Below are positions 1-8,620 of a DNA stretch of 64,000 bases, in pieces. The notes below the pieces were generated by a model. It made no database searches, was not told the origin of the DNA, and was given only the letters and a program-made list of their open reading frames with translations. The stretch is taken from assembly GCF_014646295.1 (NCBI RefSeq), contig NZ_BMNE01000011.1, positions 1-64,000 on the forward strand, written 5' to 3'. A program made the position numbers and the translations under genes. The stretch comes from Nocardia rhizosphaerihabitans (lineage in GTDB: Bacteria; Actinomycetota; Actinomycetes; Mycobacteriales; Mycobacteriaceae). Numbering within the stretch: position 1 is the first letter of the stretch; each line of letters starts with the position of its first letter.

Positions 1-598
1 CGAGATCACCACCAGCGACACGATACCCGTTGCCGCTCAACGGCTTACGGGACATCCCTTAGGCGACATCGGCCTGGCTAGGCGGCCGAATCTGTCCGGC
101 GTCGCCTCGACGGCGGGGCGGGTTGTCAGGCGAACACGCGTCGCATACCTGCGGCAGGATGCGTTTTGATCGGTGGACACCACGCCGGTGAGATCGTCTC
201 GGTTGCCCGGATAGTTCACGCTGGCAAGCGCGGGTCCGGTCCCGCGAGCGTCGGCCGCGGTCACGCCGTAGCTGCGACGGCGGAGTTCTCGGACCGTGGC
301 GGCGCCGACTCCGCGGCCACTGCTTATGCGATACATGGGCGGCCTCGCCCGGCCCAGGAGACGGTGCGTGATGCCGCGACGGCACCTAGCTGGTAGACCA
401 GCGCAGCTGCAATCGTCGCGACTACCGTGCCCGAGTGACCCCAACGCTGGCCAGCAAAGCACCAACCGCCCAACCCGCAGCGCAAGAGCCCGAAAACCCA
501 GCCGCGCCAGCGATCTACGCCATATCCGCCCGAAATTCCGCCGATGCTACGGCTACCCCGATTATCCCGAATGCCCGGGCTGAACTCACGTACACAAA
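1..598. other. no recognisable gene
   Basis: Several overlapping open frames exist on both strands, but none resembles a known family and none has a convincing ribosome binding site. The translations are rich in Arg, Pro and Ser, as expected for out-of-frame high-GC DNA. One minus-strand frame around 435-590 gives a short Gly/Ala-rich hydrophobic stretch, which may be the remains of a membrane protein, but it is interrupted by stops. With the broken ligase gene that follows, this looks like decayed DNA at the edge of the catabolic island. Confidence 0.5.
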
Positions 599-610
599 AT
601 GGTCGGTGGA

Positions 611-1063
611 ATGGCAGACTTCCCTGGCATGGCCGATACCCATCCAACGCCCCAACCCTCATCTGTGGTGCTCGTATCCGTACCCAATCCGAAGCCCTAC
701 GGCGCGCAGGGCGGCTCGGATCGGCAATCCTTGCCGCTGGAATCGACCGCGGTGACAAATACGTCATCATGGCTCGCAACGACCTCGAGTTTCTCGAAAT
801 CTCGGTCGGCATCGCTGCTACGGAGCCAACCCGCTGCCGATCAACACCCGATGGACCGCGAGCGAGGTTGCCTACCGAGATCGTGGCCGCGCGCATCCTG
901 TCCCGTGCCGGCGCGAGCCTCACCGCCGATACGGCGGGCGAAGCGCTCGTCGGCTATCTCGCGGACTACCAAGTGCCCGCCCGCATCGAAGTCGTGGACT
1001 CCCTGCCCCGTGACGACAGCGGCAAGGTCTACCAGCTGCAGGTCCGAAACCGTTGCACCGCAG
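611..1063 (+). pseudogene. remnant of an AMP-dependent acyl-CoA ligase
   Basis: Fragments of a FadD-type ligase are spread over two frames. The frame starting at 611 reads MADFPGMADTHP. It shifts near 650 to APTLICGARIRTQ, then GIDRGDKYVIMARNDLEFLE up to about 815. Near 820 it shifts to GANPLPINTRWTASEVAY (about 820-874). The text then jumps to the extreme C-terminus, with YQVPARIEVVDSLPRDDSGK and the final lysine of the A10 motif near 1024. The adenylation core with the P-loop (SGTTGxPKG) is missing. About 140 residues of an expected 500 remain, so at least two frameshifts and one large deletion have occurred. The product cannot be active. Confidence 0.75.
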
Positions 1064-1123
1064 AGGTATCCGTCGAATCCGGCGACGGGGTGCAAGGACG
1101 TTCGAAGTCACCGCTTCCCCTGG

Positions 1124-2299
1124 TCAGGCCCGCGGCAGGCCGAGCACCCGTTGGGCGATGATGTTGCGCTGGATCTCCGAGGTGCCGCCCGCGATGGTCC
1201 CGGCGAAACTGCGTAGGTATCGCTCGAACCAACTGCTCGTGAAGCACTCCAGGTTCAGTGGGTTCGGTGGCGCGCTCACCGCGGGATGGGTCAGGCCGTC
1301 CGGGCCGACGTTGTCCAGGGCACGTTCGGCGGCCGACTGCACCGCCTCGGAGCCGAGCACCTTGAGTACGGACAGGGTCGGCACATCCTGCTCGCCGCGT
1401 GACTCCCTGCCCAACGCGGCCGAGCCGAGCAGCCGTAGCGCGAAACTGTCCATCACCAGTCGGGCGTAACCGTCGTTGTCGAGTGCGGTGCGCGGGTGGA
1501 AGTCGACGAGCATGTCTTCGAGGCGGTTGGCGAAACTGAGCCAGAGCAGCGTGCGTTCGTGTCCGAGCGAACCGTTGGCCACCGACCAGCCCTCATTCTC
1601 CGGCCCCACCCGGTTGGTCACCGGTACTCGGACGCCCTCGAAGTAGACCTCGTTGAAATCCAGGTCATCAGCTGCGCACGCCGACGCGAACGGCCGCACC
1701 GTCACGCCCGGGGTGTCGGTCGGGATCAACAAGACGCTGATCCCCTTGTGCTTGGGTGCGTCCGGATCGGTGCGCACGAACGTGAGCAGTACGTCGGCAT
1801 CATGGGCACCGGACGTCCAGACCTTCTGACCGTCCACGACATAGTGGTCCCCGTCGCGCACCGCCCGGGTGCGCAGCCCTGCGAGATCGGACCCCGCTCC
1901 GGGTTCGCTCATTCCCAGTGCCGCGGTGAGCTCGGCGCGCAGGATCGGCACGGCCCAGTCCCGCTGCTGTTCTTCGGTACCGAACGACAGCAGCGAGGCG
2001 GCGATGATCCCAACGCCCTGTGGATTGAAACTGTGGTAGATCCGCCGCTTCGACAGCTCCTCGAGATAGACGTATTGCTGCAGGACCGAGGCGTTGCGAC
2101 CACCGAACTCCGGTGGGTTGGTCGGCAGCAGCCAACCGCTGTCGAACAGCAGCCGTTGCCAGCGCCGCGCCCACTCCGGGACGTGCGCGCTGGATTCGGA
2201 CCGCTGGGTCGCCTCCGCCTCGCTCGGCAGGTGCTCGGTGAGGAACCCGACGAACTCGGCTCGGAATTCCTCGACATCCGGATCAAAGGTGAGTTGCAC
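1124..2299 (-). CDS. acyl-CoA dehydrogenase, large subunit type (FadE)
   Basis: FAD-dependent alpha,beta-dehydrogenation of an acyl-CoA is the likely reaction. The 391-residue protein has the full family layout: N-terminal helical domain, middle beta domain with SEPGAGSDLAG and the GQKVWTSGA stretch, and C-terminal helical domain ending in GGTSEIQRNIIAQRVLGLPR. The position of the C-terminal Glu base of medium-chain enzymes (YEGT) reads AGGT here. That suits the alpha subunit of mycobacterial alpha2-beta2 enzymes such as FadE26, whose base lies elsewhere. Its start overlaps the end of the preceding small-subunit gene by 17 bases, so the two are probably translated together as one heteromeric enzyme. 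It is the last gene of the P450-SDR-FadE-FadE operon. Confidence 0.93.
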   Translation of the reverse strand: MQLTFDPDVEEFRAEFVGFLTEHLPSEAEATQRSESSAHVPEWARRWQRLLFDSGWLLPTNPPEFGGRNASVLQQYVYLEELSKRRIYHSFNPQGVGIIAASLLSFGTEEQQRDWAVPILRAELTAALGMSEPGAGSDLAGLRTRAVRDGDHYVVDGQKVWTSGAHDADVLLTFVRTDPDAPKHKGISVLLIPTDTPGVTVRPFASACAADDLDFNEVYFEGVRVPVTNRVGPENEGWSVANGSLGHERTLLWLSFANRLEDMLVDFHPRTALDNDGYARLVMDSFALRLLGSAALGRESRGEQDVPTLSVLKVLGSEAVQSAAERALDNVGPDGLTHPAVSAPPNPLNLECFTSSWFERYLRSFAGTIAGGTSEIQRNIIAQRVLGLPRA

Positions 2300-3281
2300 G
2301 GTACTCCTCCGCCACGATGGCCCGATGCTCGGCCGCGCCGCCGAGCATCAATTCGCCGGCCTTGGCGCGCTTGAGCGCGAATTGTAGGTCGTTCTCCCAG
2401 GTGAAACCCATGGCTCCGAACAGCTGGACGCCGTGCTTGAAGACGAGCGACTGGCACTCTCCCGCAGCGGCTTTGGCCATGGACGCGGCCAGCTGCCGCC
2501 GGGGGTCGTCGGCGGCCAGGCACAGCGCGGCGAAGAAGCCGAGCGCTCGCGCCCGTTCGATCGCGACGTGCATGTCGGCCGCCTTGTGCTGCACCGCCTG
2601 GAACGAGCCGATCGGTACACCGAACTGGCTGCGGCCGCGCACGTGCTCGAGCACCAGGTCCAGGATCCGTCGACAGGCGCCGACGGTGGTCAGCGCCATG
2701 CCGGTGATCGCGCACTGGCGAGCGCGCGCCACGTCGGTGTGAACCCGGTCCGACGCTGCCACCGCCACGGCGTCGAACGTCACGTCGGCCAGGTGCAACA
2801 CCGGGTCGAAAACCGGTGTGCGGCGGGCACTTACCGCGTCGGCATCGACAACGAACACACCGGCGTCGGTGACCACCGCGAGTCGCGCGGCACGGTCGCC
2901 GTCGAGCACATGCTGCGCGGTGCCGTGCAGGCGCCAGCCCGCGCCATCGTGCGCGGCAGAAATCCCGCTGTAGATGGCCGCGCCCGGGCGATCCACCCGG
3001 CCTGCTTCCGCGATCAGCGGGGCGAACTGCGACATCGTCGCCAGAAACGGGGTGGGGTCGGTCGCCCTGCCCAGTTCCTCGAACACGATGCCCAGCTCGA
3101 CCGCCGCGGCAGGCTCGGCGAGTTCGGTCCAGCCGAGGCTGACGTAGGTCTGCCACAGCGTGGCGGGATCGGTGCCTTTGTCGACGACGTCCCTGATCAG
3201 CGGTGGTGCGCACTCCTTGGCGGTGACGTCACGGACGATCTCGCGCAACAGCCGCTGATCGGAATCGAACTCGAACAGCAT
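2283..3281 (-). CDS. acyl-CoA dehydrogenase, small subunit type (FadE)
   Basis: This 332-residue protein has the shape of the beta subunit of heteromeric acyl-CoA dehydrogenases. The N-terminal domain is shortened, the middle domain is poorly conserved, and the C-terminal helical domain is good, with RSQFGVPIGSFQAVQHKAAD and GAMGFTWENDLQFALKRAK. The start at 3281 (MLFEFDSDQ) was chosen because the frame upstream lies inside the SDR gene, whose stop is only 13 bases away. It overlaps the large-subunit gene downstream. By analogy with FadE26/27 or FadE28/29 the pair would dehydrogenate a CoA ester carrying a bulky ring or side chain. The actual substrate is unknown. Confidence 0.92.
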   Translation of the reverse strand: MLFEFDSDQRLLREIVRDVTAKECAPPLIRDVVDKGTDPATLWQTYVSLGWTELAEPAAAVELGIVFEELGRATDPTPFLATMSQFAPLIAEAGRVDRPGAAIYSGISAAHDGAGWRLHGTAQHVLDGDRAARLAVVTDAGVFVVDADAVSARRTPVFDPVLHLADVTFDAVAVAASDRVHTDVARARQCAITGMALTTVGACRRILDLVLEHVRGRSQFGVPIGSFQAVQHKAADMHVAIERARALGFFAALCLAADDPRRQLAASMAKAAAGECQSLVFKHGVQLFGAMGFTWENDLQFALKRAKAGELMLGGAAEHRAIVAEEYRATHL

Positions 3282-3294
3282 CCCGGCCTCCGCG

Positions 3295-4128
3295 CTACTT
3301 GAGCATGCTGCCGGCGTCGACCGGCAGCGATACGCCGGTGACGAATCGGGCCTCGTCGGAAACCAGGTAGAGCACGGCATTGCTGACATCCACCGGGTCC
3401 ACCCACGGTGTGGGCAGGGTGTGGAACATCCGGCAGATCGGCTCGAGGTCGGCCGGGCCCGGGTTCTCCAGGTCGGGGCGGAACAGCTTGTAGGTGCCCT
3501 CGTTGAGCAACATGGAGGTGCTCACGTGCGTGGGATGCACCGCGTTCACCCGGATGGACTGATGCCCGTGTTCCACTGCGAACGTGCGCATCAATCCGAC
3601 TACTCCGTGCTTGGCAGCGACATAGTGCCCGACGTTCGGGTAGGCCTTGAGCCCACCTACCGAACCGGTCAAAACGATCGCGCCGCCACCGGCGGAGACC
3701 AGATGCGGCACACCGGCTTTCACGCTCTTCCAGACTCCGCCGAGATTGACGGCGATCATGTCGTCCCAGAGCGTCTCGTCGAGGTCGACCAGTGCACCGC
3801 CCTCGTTGCCGATTCCGGCGTTCGCGACGATGATGTCGAGCTTGCCCAGCTGCTCCACACCGCTGTCCACGGCCTGCTTCAGCGCGTCGAAGTCGCGCAC
3901 GTCGACCTCAGCGGTCACGACCCGCCGGCCCTCGGCCTTCACCAGTTCCGCGGTTTCGGCCAGGTCCTCGGGGGTGGACATCGGAAAAGGAACATTGTCG
4001 AGCTGCTTGCAGACATCGATGGCGATGATGTCGGCGCCCTCCTGAGCCAGCCGTACCGCGTGGCTGCGACCCTGGCCGCGCGCCGCACCGGTGATGAAGG
4101 CGACCTTGCCGTCGACCCGTCCGGTCAT
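3295..4128 (-). CDS. mycofactocin-type short-chain dehydrogenase/reductase
   Basis: This 277-residue SDR oxidises an alcohol or reduces a ketone. It begins GKVAFITGAARGQGRSHAVR, the glycine motif of the mycofactocin-coupled (carveol dehydrogenase-like) SDR group. The typical insertion after the second strand (DVCKQLDNVPFPMSTPEDL) follows. Members of this group hold NAD tightly and pass electrons to the peptide-derived cofactor mycofactocin. The catalytic Ser (TGSVGG) and the Tyr-Lys pair (YVAAKHG) are present. It lies 27 bases after the P450 gene, so it may oxidise the alcohol made by that P450. No mycofactocin biosynthesis gene was found in the window. Confidence 0.9.
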   Translation of the reverse strand: MTGRVDGKVAFITGAARGQGRSHAVRLAQEGADIIAIDVCKQLDNVPFPMSTPEDLAETAELVKAEGRRVVTAEVDVRDFDALKQAVDSGVEQLGKLDIIVANAGIGNEGGALVDLDETLWDDMIAVNLGGVWKSVKAGVPHLVSAGGGAIVLTGSVGGLKAYPNVGHYVAAKHGVVGLMRTFAVEHGHQSIRVNAVHPTHVSTSMLLNEGTYKLFRPDLENPGPADLEPICRMFHTLPTPWVDPVDVSNAVLYLVSDEARFVTGVSLPVDAGSMLK

Positions 4129-4155
4129 TGTGAACCTCTTCTCGTTCGTGGGAAT

Positions 4156-5433
4156 TCAGGGATTGGGAGTGAAGGTGATGTGCAGATCGCTGAGCCCGCG
4201 CAGGATGAACGTCGGCTCGTAGCGGTAGGTCCGGTCATCGGGCGCGCCGTGGTGGGCTTCGTCGATGCCGATGTCGAGCATCCGGTCCAGAATCCGCTCG
4301 ATCGACACCCGGCCCTCGACGCGCGCCAGCGGGCCGCCGGGGCAGGAGTGCACGCCGCGCCCGAACGCCATGTGCTCACGGAAGTTGGCGCGGTCGAGGC
4401 GGAACTCGTGCGGGTCGTCGAATCGGCGCGGATCCCGATTCGCCGCGCCGGGGCAGAACATCACCGTCGAACCGACCGGGATATCCACGTCGCCGACGGT
4501 GGTGGCGCGCGTGGCCAGCCGGAATCCGGACTTGACGGGCGAGTCCATCCGCAGTGTCTCTTCGATGAAGGTAGGGATCAGGCTCCGGTCATCGCGCAGC
4601 GCCTGTTGCACTTCGGGATGGTCGGCGAGTACCCGCATCGCGGCGCTGAGCAGTTTGGCGGTGGTCTCCTGCCCGGCGGCGAAAAGGAAGGTGGCCGAAC
4701 GCACTACGTCGATCACCTCGGGGGTGGAGCCGTCCGGGTATTTCGCCAGCGCGAGTGACGTCAGCACATCGTCGCGCGGATTGTCGCGACGTTCGGAGAT
4801 GTAGCCGACGAACTTGTCGTCGAGCCATGCGAGGGGGTTGGTGGCCAGGGATTCGCTGTCGAGCGCGCCGACTCGCTGGCCGGGTTGCGCCGCACCGAGC
4901 ACGATCCGGAACTGCTGATGGTCTTCCTCCGGCACGCCGAGCATGTCGGCCACCACCAGCAGCGAGAACGGTTTGGCGTACTCGGACAGGAATTCCGACT
5001 TGCCCGCCGCGAGGAACTCGTCGAGCTGGCGGTCGGCCAGCCGCCACATGAAGTCCTCGTTCTCCTTCAGTCGCGCCGGGGTGAGCAGCCGGTTCAGTAC
5101 GGACCGCGCGAAGGTGTGTCGCGGCGGATCCATGGTCACCATGTGTTCGAACATCGGTAGTTGCGCGCGATGCTGCTCGATGAGATCGGTGATGTCGTCA
5201 CCCTCGATCGCGAAAGGCAACGGCGGGAATGGACCGCCGACCGCAACGGCCGAAGAGAACAGGTTCGCGTCGCGCAGAACCTCCACCGACTCGTCGTAGC
5301 CGGTGACCGCGTAGACCCCGTAGTGCGATTCCTTCTTGACTGGACACTGGGCCCGCAGGTGGTCGAAATAGGGGTGCGGATCCGGCACCAGGTCTGGATC
5401 GGCGAAATAGTCGACGGTGTCGAAATCGGTCAT
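4156..5433 (-). CDS. cytochrome P450
   Basis: A soluble bacterial P450 of 425 residues. The I-helix carries FAAGQETTAKL, the K-helix ExxR is ETLR, and the haem loop FGRGVHSCPGG puts the thiolate Cys near residue 364. The start at 5433 is set by the AAGGAGG ribosome binding site at about 5440-5446. A longer frame to 5457 would place that site inside the gene. It heads a four-gene operon (P450, SDR, two acyl-CoA dehydrogenase subunits), with a perfect 19-base palindrome just upstream. It closely resembles the P450 at 39715-41010 in sequence and length. Unlike the other two P450s it has no ferredoxin gene beside it. The substrate is unknown. Confidence 0.95.
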   Translation of the reverse strand: MTDFDTVDYFADPDLVPDPHPYFDHLRAQCPVKKESHYGVYAVTGYDESVEVLRDANLFSSAVAVGGPFPPLPFAIEGDDITDLIEQHRAQLPMFEHMVTMDPPRHTFARSVLNRLLTPARLKENEDFMWRLADRQLDEFLAAGKSEFLSEYAKPFSLLVVADMLGVPEEDHQQFRIVLGAAQPGQRVGALDSESLATNPLAWLDDKFVGYISERRDNPRDDVLTSLALAKYPDGSTPEVIDVVRSATFLFAAGQETTAKLLSAAMRVLADHPEVQQALRDDRSLIPTFIEETLRMDSPVKSGFRLATRATTVGDVDIPVGSTVMFCPGAANRDPRRFDDPHEFRLDRANFREHMAFGRGVHSCPGGPLARVEGRVSIERILDRMLDIGIDEAHHGAPDDRTYRYEPTFILRGLSDLHITFTPNP

Positions 5434-5466
5434 TCGGATCCTCCTTGAAAACTGCATTGTCTATAC

Positions 5467-5485
5467 ATGAGAATAGCATTCTCAT
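5467..5485. promoter_or_regulatory. motif 1 operator before the P450 operon
   Basis: ATGAGAATAGCATTCTCAT is a perfect 8+3+8 inverted repeat. On the minus strand it is followed by TATAGA, a possible -10 box, and then the P450 start 34 bases away. It is the longest perfect copy of the GAGAAT-N3-ATTCTC motif in the window. A binding site for a repressor, perhaps of the TetR type judging by the odd-centred geometry, is inferred. Confidence 0.75.
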
Positions 5486-5526
5486 ATGGTTATGGCAGGG
5501 CGCGGGCAAAATGAATGCCCATCAAT

Positions 5527-6240
5527 TCAGGGCAGGTAGACCCGGCTCGCCAACCAGCGTCCATCGATGAGCTGCATCGTCATCAAGACACGACTACGAT
5601 CGACCCGTGGATCGGTGGAGGCGGCGTTGGTGACCGTCTGGTCGATGAAAAGCAGCACCTCGACCTCGGTTTCGGTCGCCGACTTCACCGCCGCGTCCAG
5701 GACCGCGCCTTTGCCGGTCGCCTTGTTCTCTTGCAGCAGCTGGCGCAACTGACCACTCGAACGGGTGTACATGTCCCGGAATTCGCCGGTCGACCCGTCC
5801 AGCACCGCGGTGAAGTCGCGATCCAGATTGTTGGAATCGACACTGGTCAGGGTTACCGCGTACGCGCGGGCAGCTTGCAGTGCCGCCTCGGCCGCGCTGT
5901 CCACCGCCCGCTCCTCGCGCAGTTGCCAGCCCAGGACGCCGACGCCGACGAGCGCGGCGACTGCGACCAGTGCGAGCGCGGGAACGGCCGCGCGACGCGC
6001 GACGCGCGCCAGTCGTATTCCGCGAAAGTGCTGTTCGTCCCTGGACTCCAGCCCTGCGGCAGCTGGGGCCGCTTCCGCGGCGGTGGCGTCGCCGGACTGC
6101 TTCGACGTGGGCGAATCCTGTTTGTCGGCAGGCTCTTTCACGTCGTCGGTCGGCAGGTCGGCTACAGCAGTCTCGGTATCACTCATGGTGTCGTTCCTCG
6201 CAGTAGGGATCGGGCTGGGTTGGCTGTCTTGTCCGGTCAT
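5527..6240 (-). CDS. Mce-associated membrane protein
   Basis: This 237-residue protein is the last gene of the mce operon. It has a disordered acidic N-terminus, one membrane segment at about residues 84-106, and a C-terminal extracytoplasmic domain containing LTSVDSNNLDRDF and ending DGRWLASRVYLP. That layout is typical of Mas proteins encoded behind mceF in mycobacteria and Nocardia. Mas proteins are thought to stabilise the Mce complex. The ATG at 6240 overlaps the mceF stop (ATGA), so translation is probably coupled. A second possible start, MSDTETAV, lies at 6186. Only one Mas gene is present, whereas several mce loci carry two or more. Confidence 0.85.
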   Translation of the reverse strand: MTGQDSQPSPIPTARNDTMSDTETAVADLPTDDVKEPADKQDSPTSKQSGDATAAEAAPAAAGLESRDEQHFRGIRLARVARRAAVPALALVAVAALVGVGVLGWQLREERAVDSAAEAALQAARAYAVTLTSVDSNNLDRDFTAVLDGSTGEFRDMYTRSSGQLRQLLQENKATGKGAVLDAAVKSATETEVEVLLFIDQTVTNAASTDPRVDRSRVLMTMQLIDGRWLASRVYLP

Positions 6241-7517
6241 CGGTGCGGCGCGGGAGGCGGGTCCGGCAACGGCGGTCCTGCGAAGGTCAGCGGCAACGAC
6301 AGCGGTCCGACCGGTGTCTGAATCGTCTGCCGGACCGCGGGCTCGCCGGGCGGCGGGAGCCCGGGGATCGCGGCACCGGGCGGGCGCGGAGCATTGGCGG
6401 CGCCACGGATCAGCACCGACGGGTCGGTATTGGGGCAGTACGTGTATCGGTACGGCTCGGGAAAATCGGGCAGCGACGGTGACCGGCGGGGCAGGTCGTA
6501 GTCACAGGAGTAGCGGGGATACAGGTTCACCAACCCCCAGACACCACCGTCGTGGAAGGCGACCGCGATCGCGTCGAGGGTGGATCCGCCGCGCTCGGTC
6601 GGGAAGAAGAATTCCTGGAAAGCCGGCACGCGGGCGCCGGTGATATCAGCGACGACACCGAGGTTGTCGAGCAGCTTCGTGCCGCGGTCGGCGTTCTGGG
6701 CGAGCACGGCGTCCAGCGCGCGCAACGTTCCCGGCGTCGCGTCGAGCAGGGCCGCGTACCCACCGGATTTCGCGCTCACCCCCGCCAGCACCTGGTTCAT
6801 GCCGGTGGCGAATTCGCCGAGGCCGGGGGCGAAGTCACGCATGGTCCCGAGCACCTGCTTGCTGTCACGCAGCAGGCTCACCGTCTGCGGCAGCACCGCG
6901 TCGAGAGTGGAGATCAGGAAGATTCCGCCGTCGATGAGGTCGGCCAACTTCTCAGGTCCCTGCGGTCCGACCCCGAACCCGTCGACGACTGCCGCCAGCT
7001 GAGCCGGATCCACTTGGGCCAGAGTGGAATCCATCTGACTGAGGGTTTGCCACAGTGGGGTCGGCGTGCTGGTCCTTTCCACCGCGATCTCCGCGCCGTC
7101 GGCCAGGTAGGGACCATCGTCGCCGGTGGGCCGGAAGTCCAGGTACTGCTCCCCCGCCAGCGACAGGCTCGCCACCCGGACCTCGCCGTCGGCGGGCAGC
7201 GCGGTATCCGCGTTGATCACCGCTACCGCGACGAGCCCGGTTCCGGTGAGTTCGACCGACTCCACGGTGCCGACCGGAACCCCACGCAGGGCAACGGTCC
7301 GGCCGGTCAGGAGCCCGCCCGAATCGGCGAGATGGACGCGAACCCGGTAGGTCGACGCGGCGGGATTCATCCCTAGCGCGCCGAAAGTCAGATAGCCGAC
7401 ACCGATCACCAACGTCACCACCAACGACACTGCCGAGGCCGCTGCCCGCCGTGCGCGGACCGCGCCCACCGCGTTCACCAGCAAGCGCGCCGAGGCCTCA
7501 CCGACCCCGCCCGTCAT
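6237..7517 (-). CDS. Mce family protein F
   Basis: The sixth Mce subunit, 426 residues. An N-terminal anchor at about residues 27-49 is followed by the MCE (MlaD-like) domain with VHLADSGGLLTGRTVALRGV, then a long helical domain that forms part of the trans-periplasmic lipid channel. The C-terminus is rich in Pro, as is common for MceF. The family imports lipids such as sterols or fatty acids together with the YrbE permeases and a distant ATPase, MceG. It overlaps mceE by four bases (ATGA). Confidence 0.93.
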   Translation of the reverse strand: MTGGVGEASARLLVNAVGAVRARRAAASAVSLVVTLVIGVGYLTFGALGMNPAASTYRVRVHLADSGGLLTGRTVALRGVPVGTVESVELTGTGLVAVAVINADTALPADGEVRVASLSLAGEQYLDFRPTGDDGPYLADGAEIAVERTSTPTPLWQTLSQMDSTLAQVDPAQLAAVVDGFGVGPQGPEKLADLIDGGIFLISTLDAVLPQTVSLLRDSKQVLGTMRDFAPGLGEFATGMNQVLAGVSAKSGGYAALLDATPGTLRALDAVLAQNADRGTKLLDNLGVVADITGARVPAFQEFFFPTERGGSTLDAIAVAFHDGGVWGLVNLYPRYSCDYDLPRRSPSLPDFPEPYRYTYCPNTDPSVLIRGAANAPRPPGAAIPGLPPPGEPAVRQTIQTPVGPLSLPLTFAGPPLPDPPPAPHR

Positions 7518-8620
7518 CGGCCCGCTCCGGTGATCCGGCCCTGCAGTCGAAGCAAGGTGTAGGTGAGCGTGCCGACGAAGTTCGTCCAGTCCCTGGCGTC
7601 CGGCAGCCTGCTCTCCGGATCGCCGGGGTGGTTCACATCAGGCAGCACACCCACTGCCAGGTCCTGGAAATCCGCATCGGTGCTGGCGGCCGTGCTGGTG
7701 GTCACCGCGATGACCGGGCCGAGCATCGAATTCATCGCCGCCACACTGGCATTCGGGTCGATCGCCGCGGCGTTGAGCTGCTCGGCGATCCGATTGATAT
7801 CGGCGATCATGCCGGTGGTCTCGGTGCCGTCGAGACCGGGCAACCGTGCGAGCTGCTCGGAAATTCGACCGACCTCACCGACCAGGGACAGTGCCTGGTC
7901 GGAGTTGGCGCGCAAGGTGGTCAACGCGGGTCCAGCGGCGGCGAGAACCTCATCGATCGTGCCGGACTGTGCTTTCACTGTGCGAGCGAGCTGATCGACC
8001 TCCGCCAAGGTGATGCGGATGTCGGCCGAGCGGGCGGCGAGCCCTTGCACTACCCGGGTCGACTGCGCGATCAGGTCCGCCATGCGATCACCCCGGTCCC
8101 CGACCGCGTGGCCGAGTCCATTGACAATCGTCGTGAGATTGCGGAGGGCACCGCCATTCACCAGCAGCGATGCCGTGGTGAGCAGTTCCTCGACGGTCGC
8201 CGCGGCGGCGGTGTGCTCCCGGGCGATGCGGTCACCGTCGGCCAGGGCCGGCGTCGCGGGCGTTGCCTCGGCGGGTGGGGTCAGCGAGACGAAGATGTCG
8301 CCGAGTGGGGTGGCCGAGCGTAGTTCGGCGGTGGATCCCAACGGCAGCCGAACCCCACGCCTGATGCTCAATGTCACCACCGCGGTGTAGTCGCGCACCA
8401 CCATCTCGGTCACTTCGCCGACGTCGGCGCCGGACAGCCGAACCTTGGCTTTGGCGGGCAAGTTCAGCGCATTCTCGAATTCGGCGCGCACCGTGTAGTT
8501 TTCGCCGCCGCCGCCGGGAGCGGGCAGTGGCAGGTCGCCGAGCCCGACCGCGCAGCCGGTCCCGAAGGCCGGCGCAGCGAGCGCGAGCGCCGCGATGCGC
8601 GACAGACGCCATGCGATCAT
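7514..8620 (-). CDS. Mce family lipoprotein E
   Basis: The fifth Mce subunit, 368 residues, usually a lipoprotein (LprK-like). The N-terminal hydrophobic stretch ends in GTGC near residue 23. This could serve as a lipobox, although the -3 residue (Gly) is not ideal. The MCE domain follows (RAEFENALNLPAKAKVRLSG), then helical repeats typical of the channel-forming segment. It starts within the mceD stop codon (ATGA), so the operon reads through without gaps. Confidence 0.92.
   Translation of the reverse strand: MIAWRLSRIAALALAAPAFGTGCAVGLGDLPLPAPGGGGENYTVRAEFENALNLPAKAKVRLSGADVGEVTEMVVRDYTAVVTLSIRRGVRLPLGSTAELRSATPLGDIFVSLTPPAEATPATPALADGDRIAREHTAAAATVEELLTTASLLVNGGALRNLTTIVNGLGHAVGDRGDRMADLIAQSTRVVQGLAARSADIRITLAEVDQLARTVKAQSGTIDEVLAAAGPALTTLRANSDQALSLVGEVGRISEQLARLPGLDGTETTGMIADINRIAEQLNAAAIDPNASVAAMNSMLGPVIAVTTSTAASTDADFQDLAVGVLPDVNHPGDPESRLPDARDWTNFVGTLTYTLLRLQGRITGAGR

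Noticed and set aside
37..923. Several open frames of 60-200 codons at the left end
   Set aside because: They overlap in many frames, lack family resemblance, and cross the clear remains of a ligase gene on the plus strand.
5504..5534. Small GGGCA/TGCCC repeats as terminator of the mce operon
   Set aside because: The stems have only five bases, no T-run follows, and one arm lies inside the last gene.
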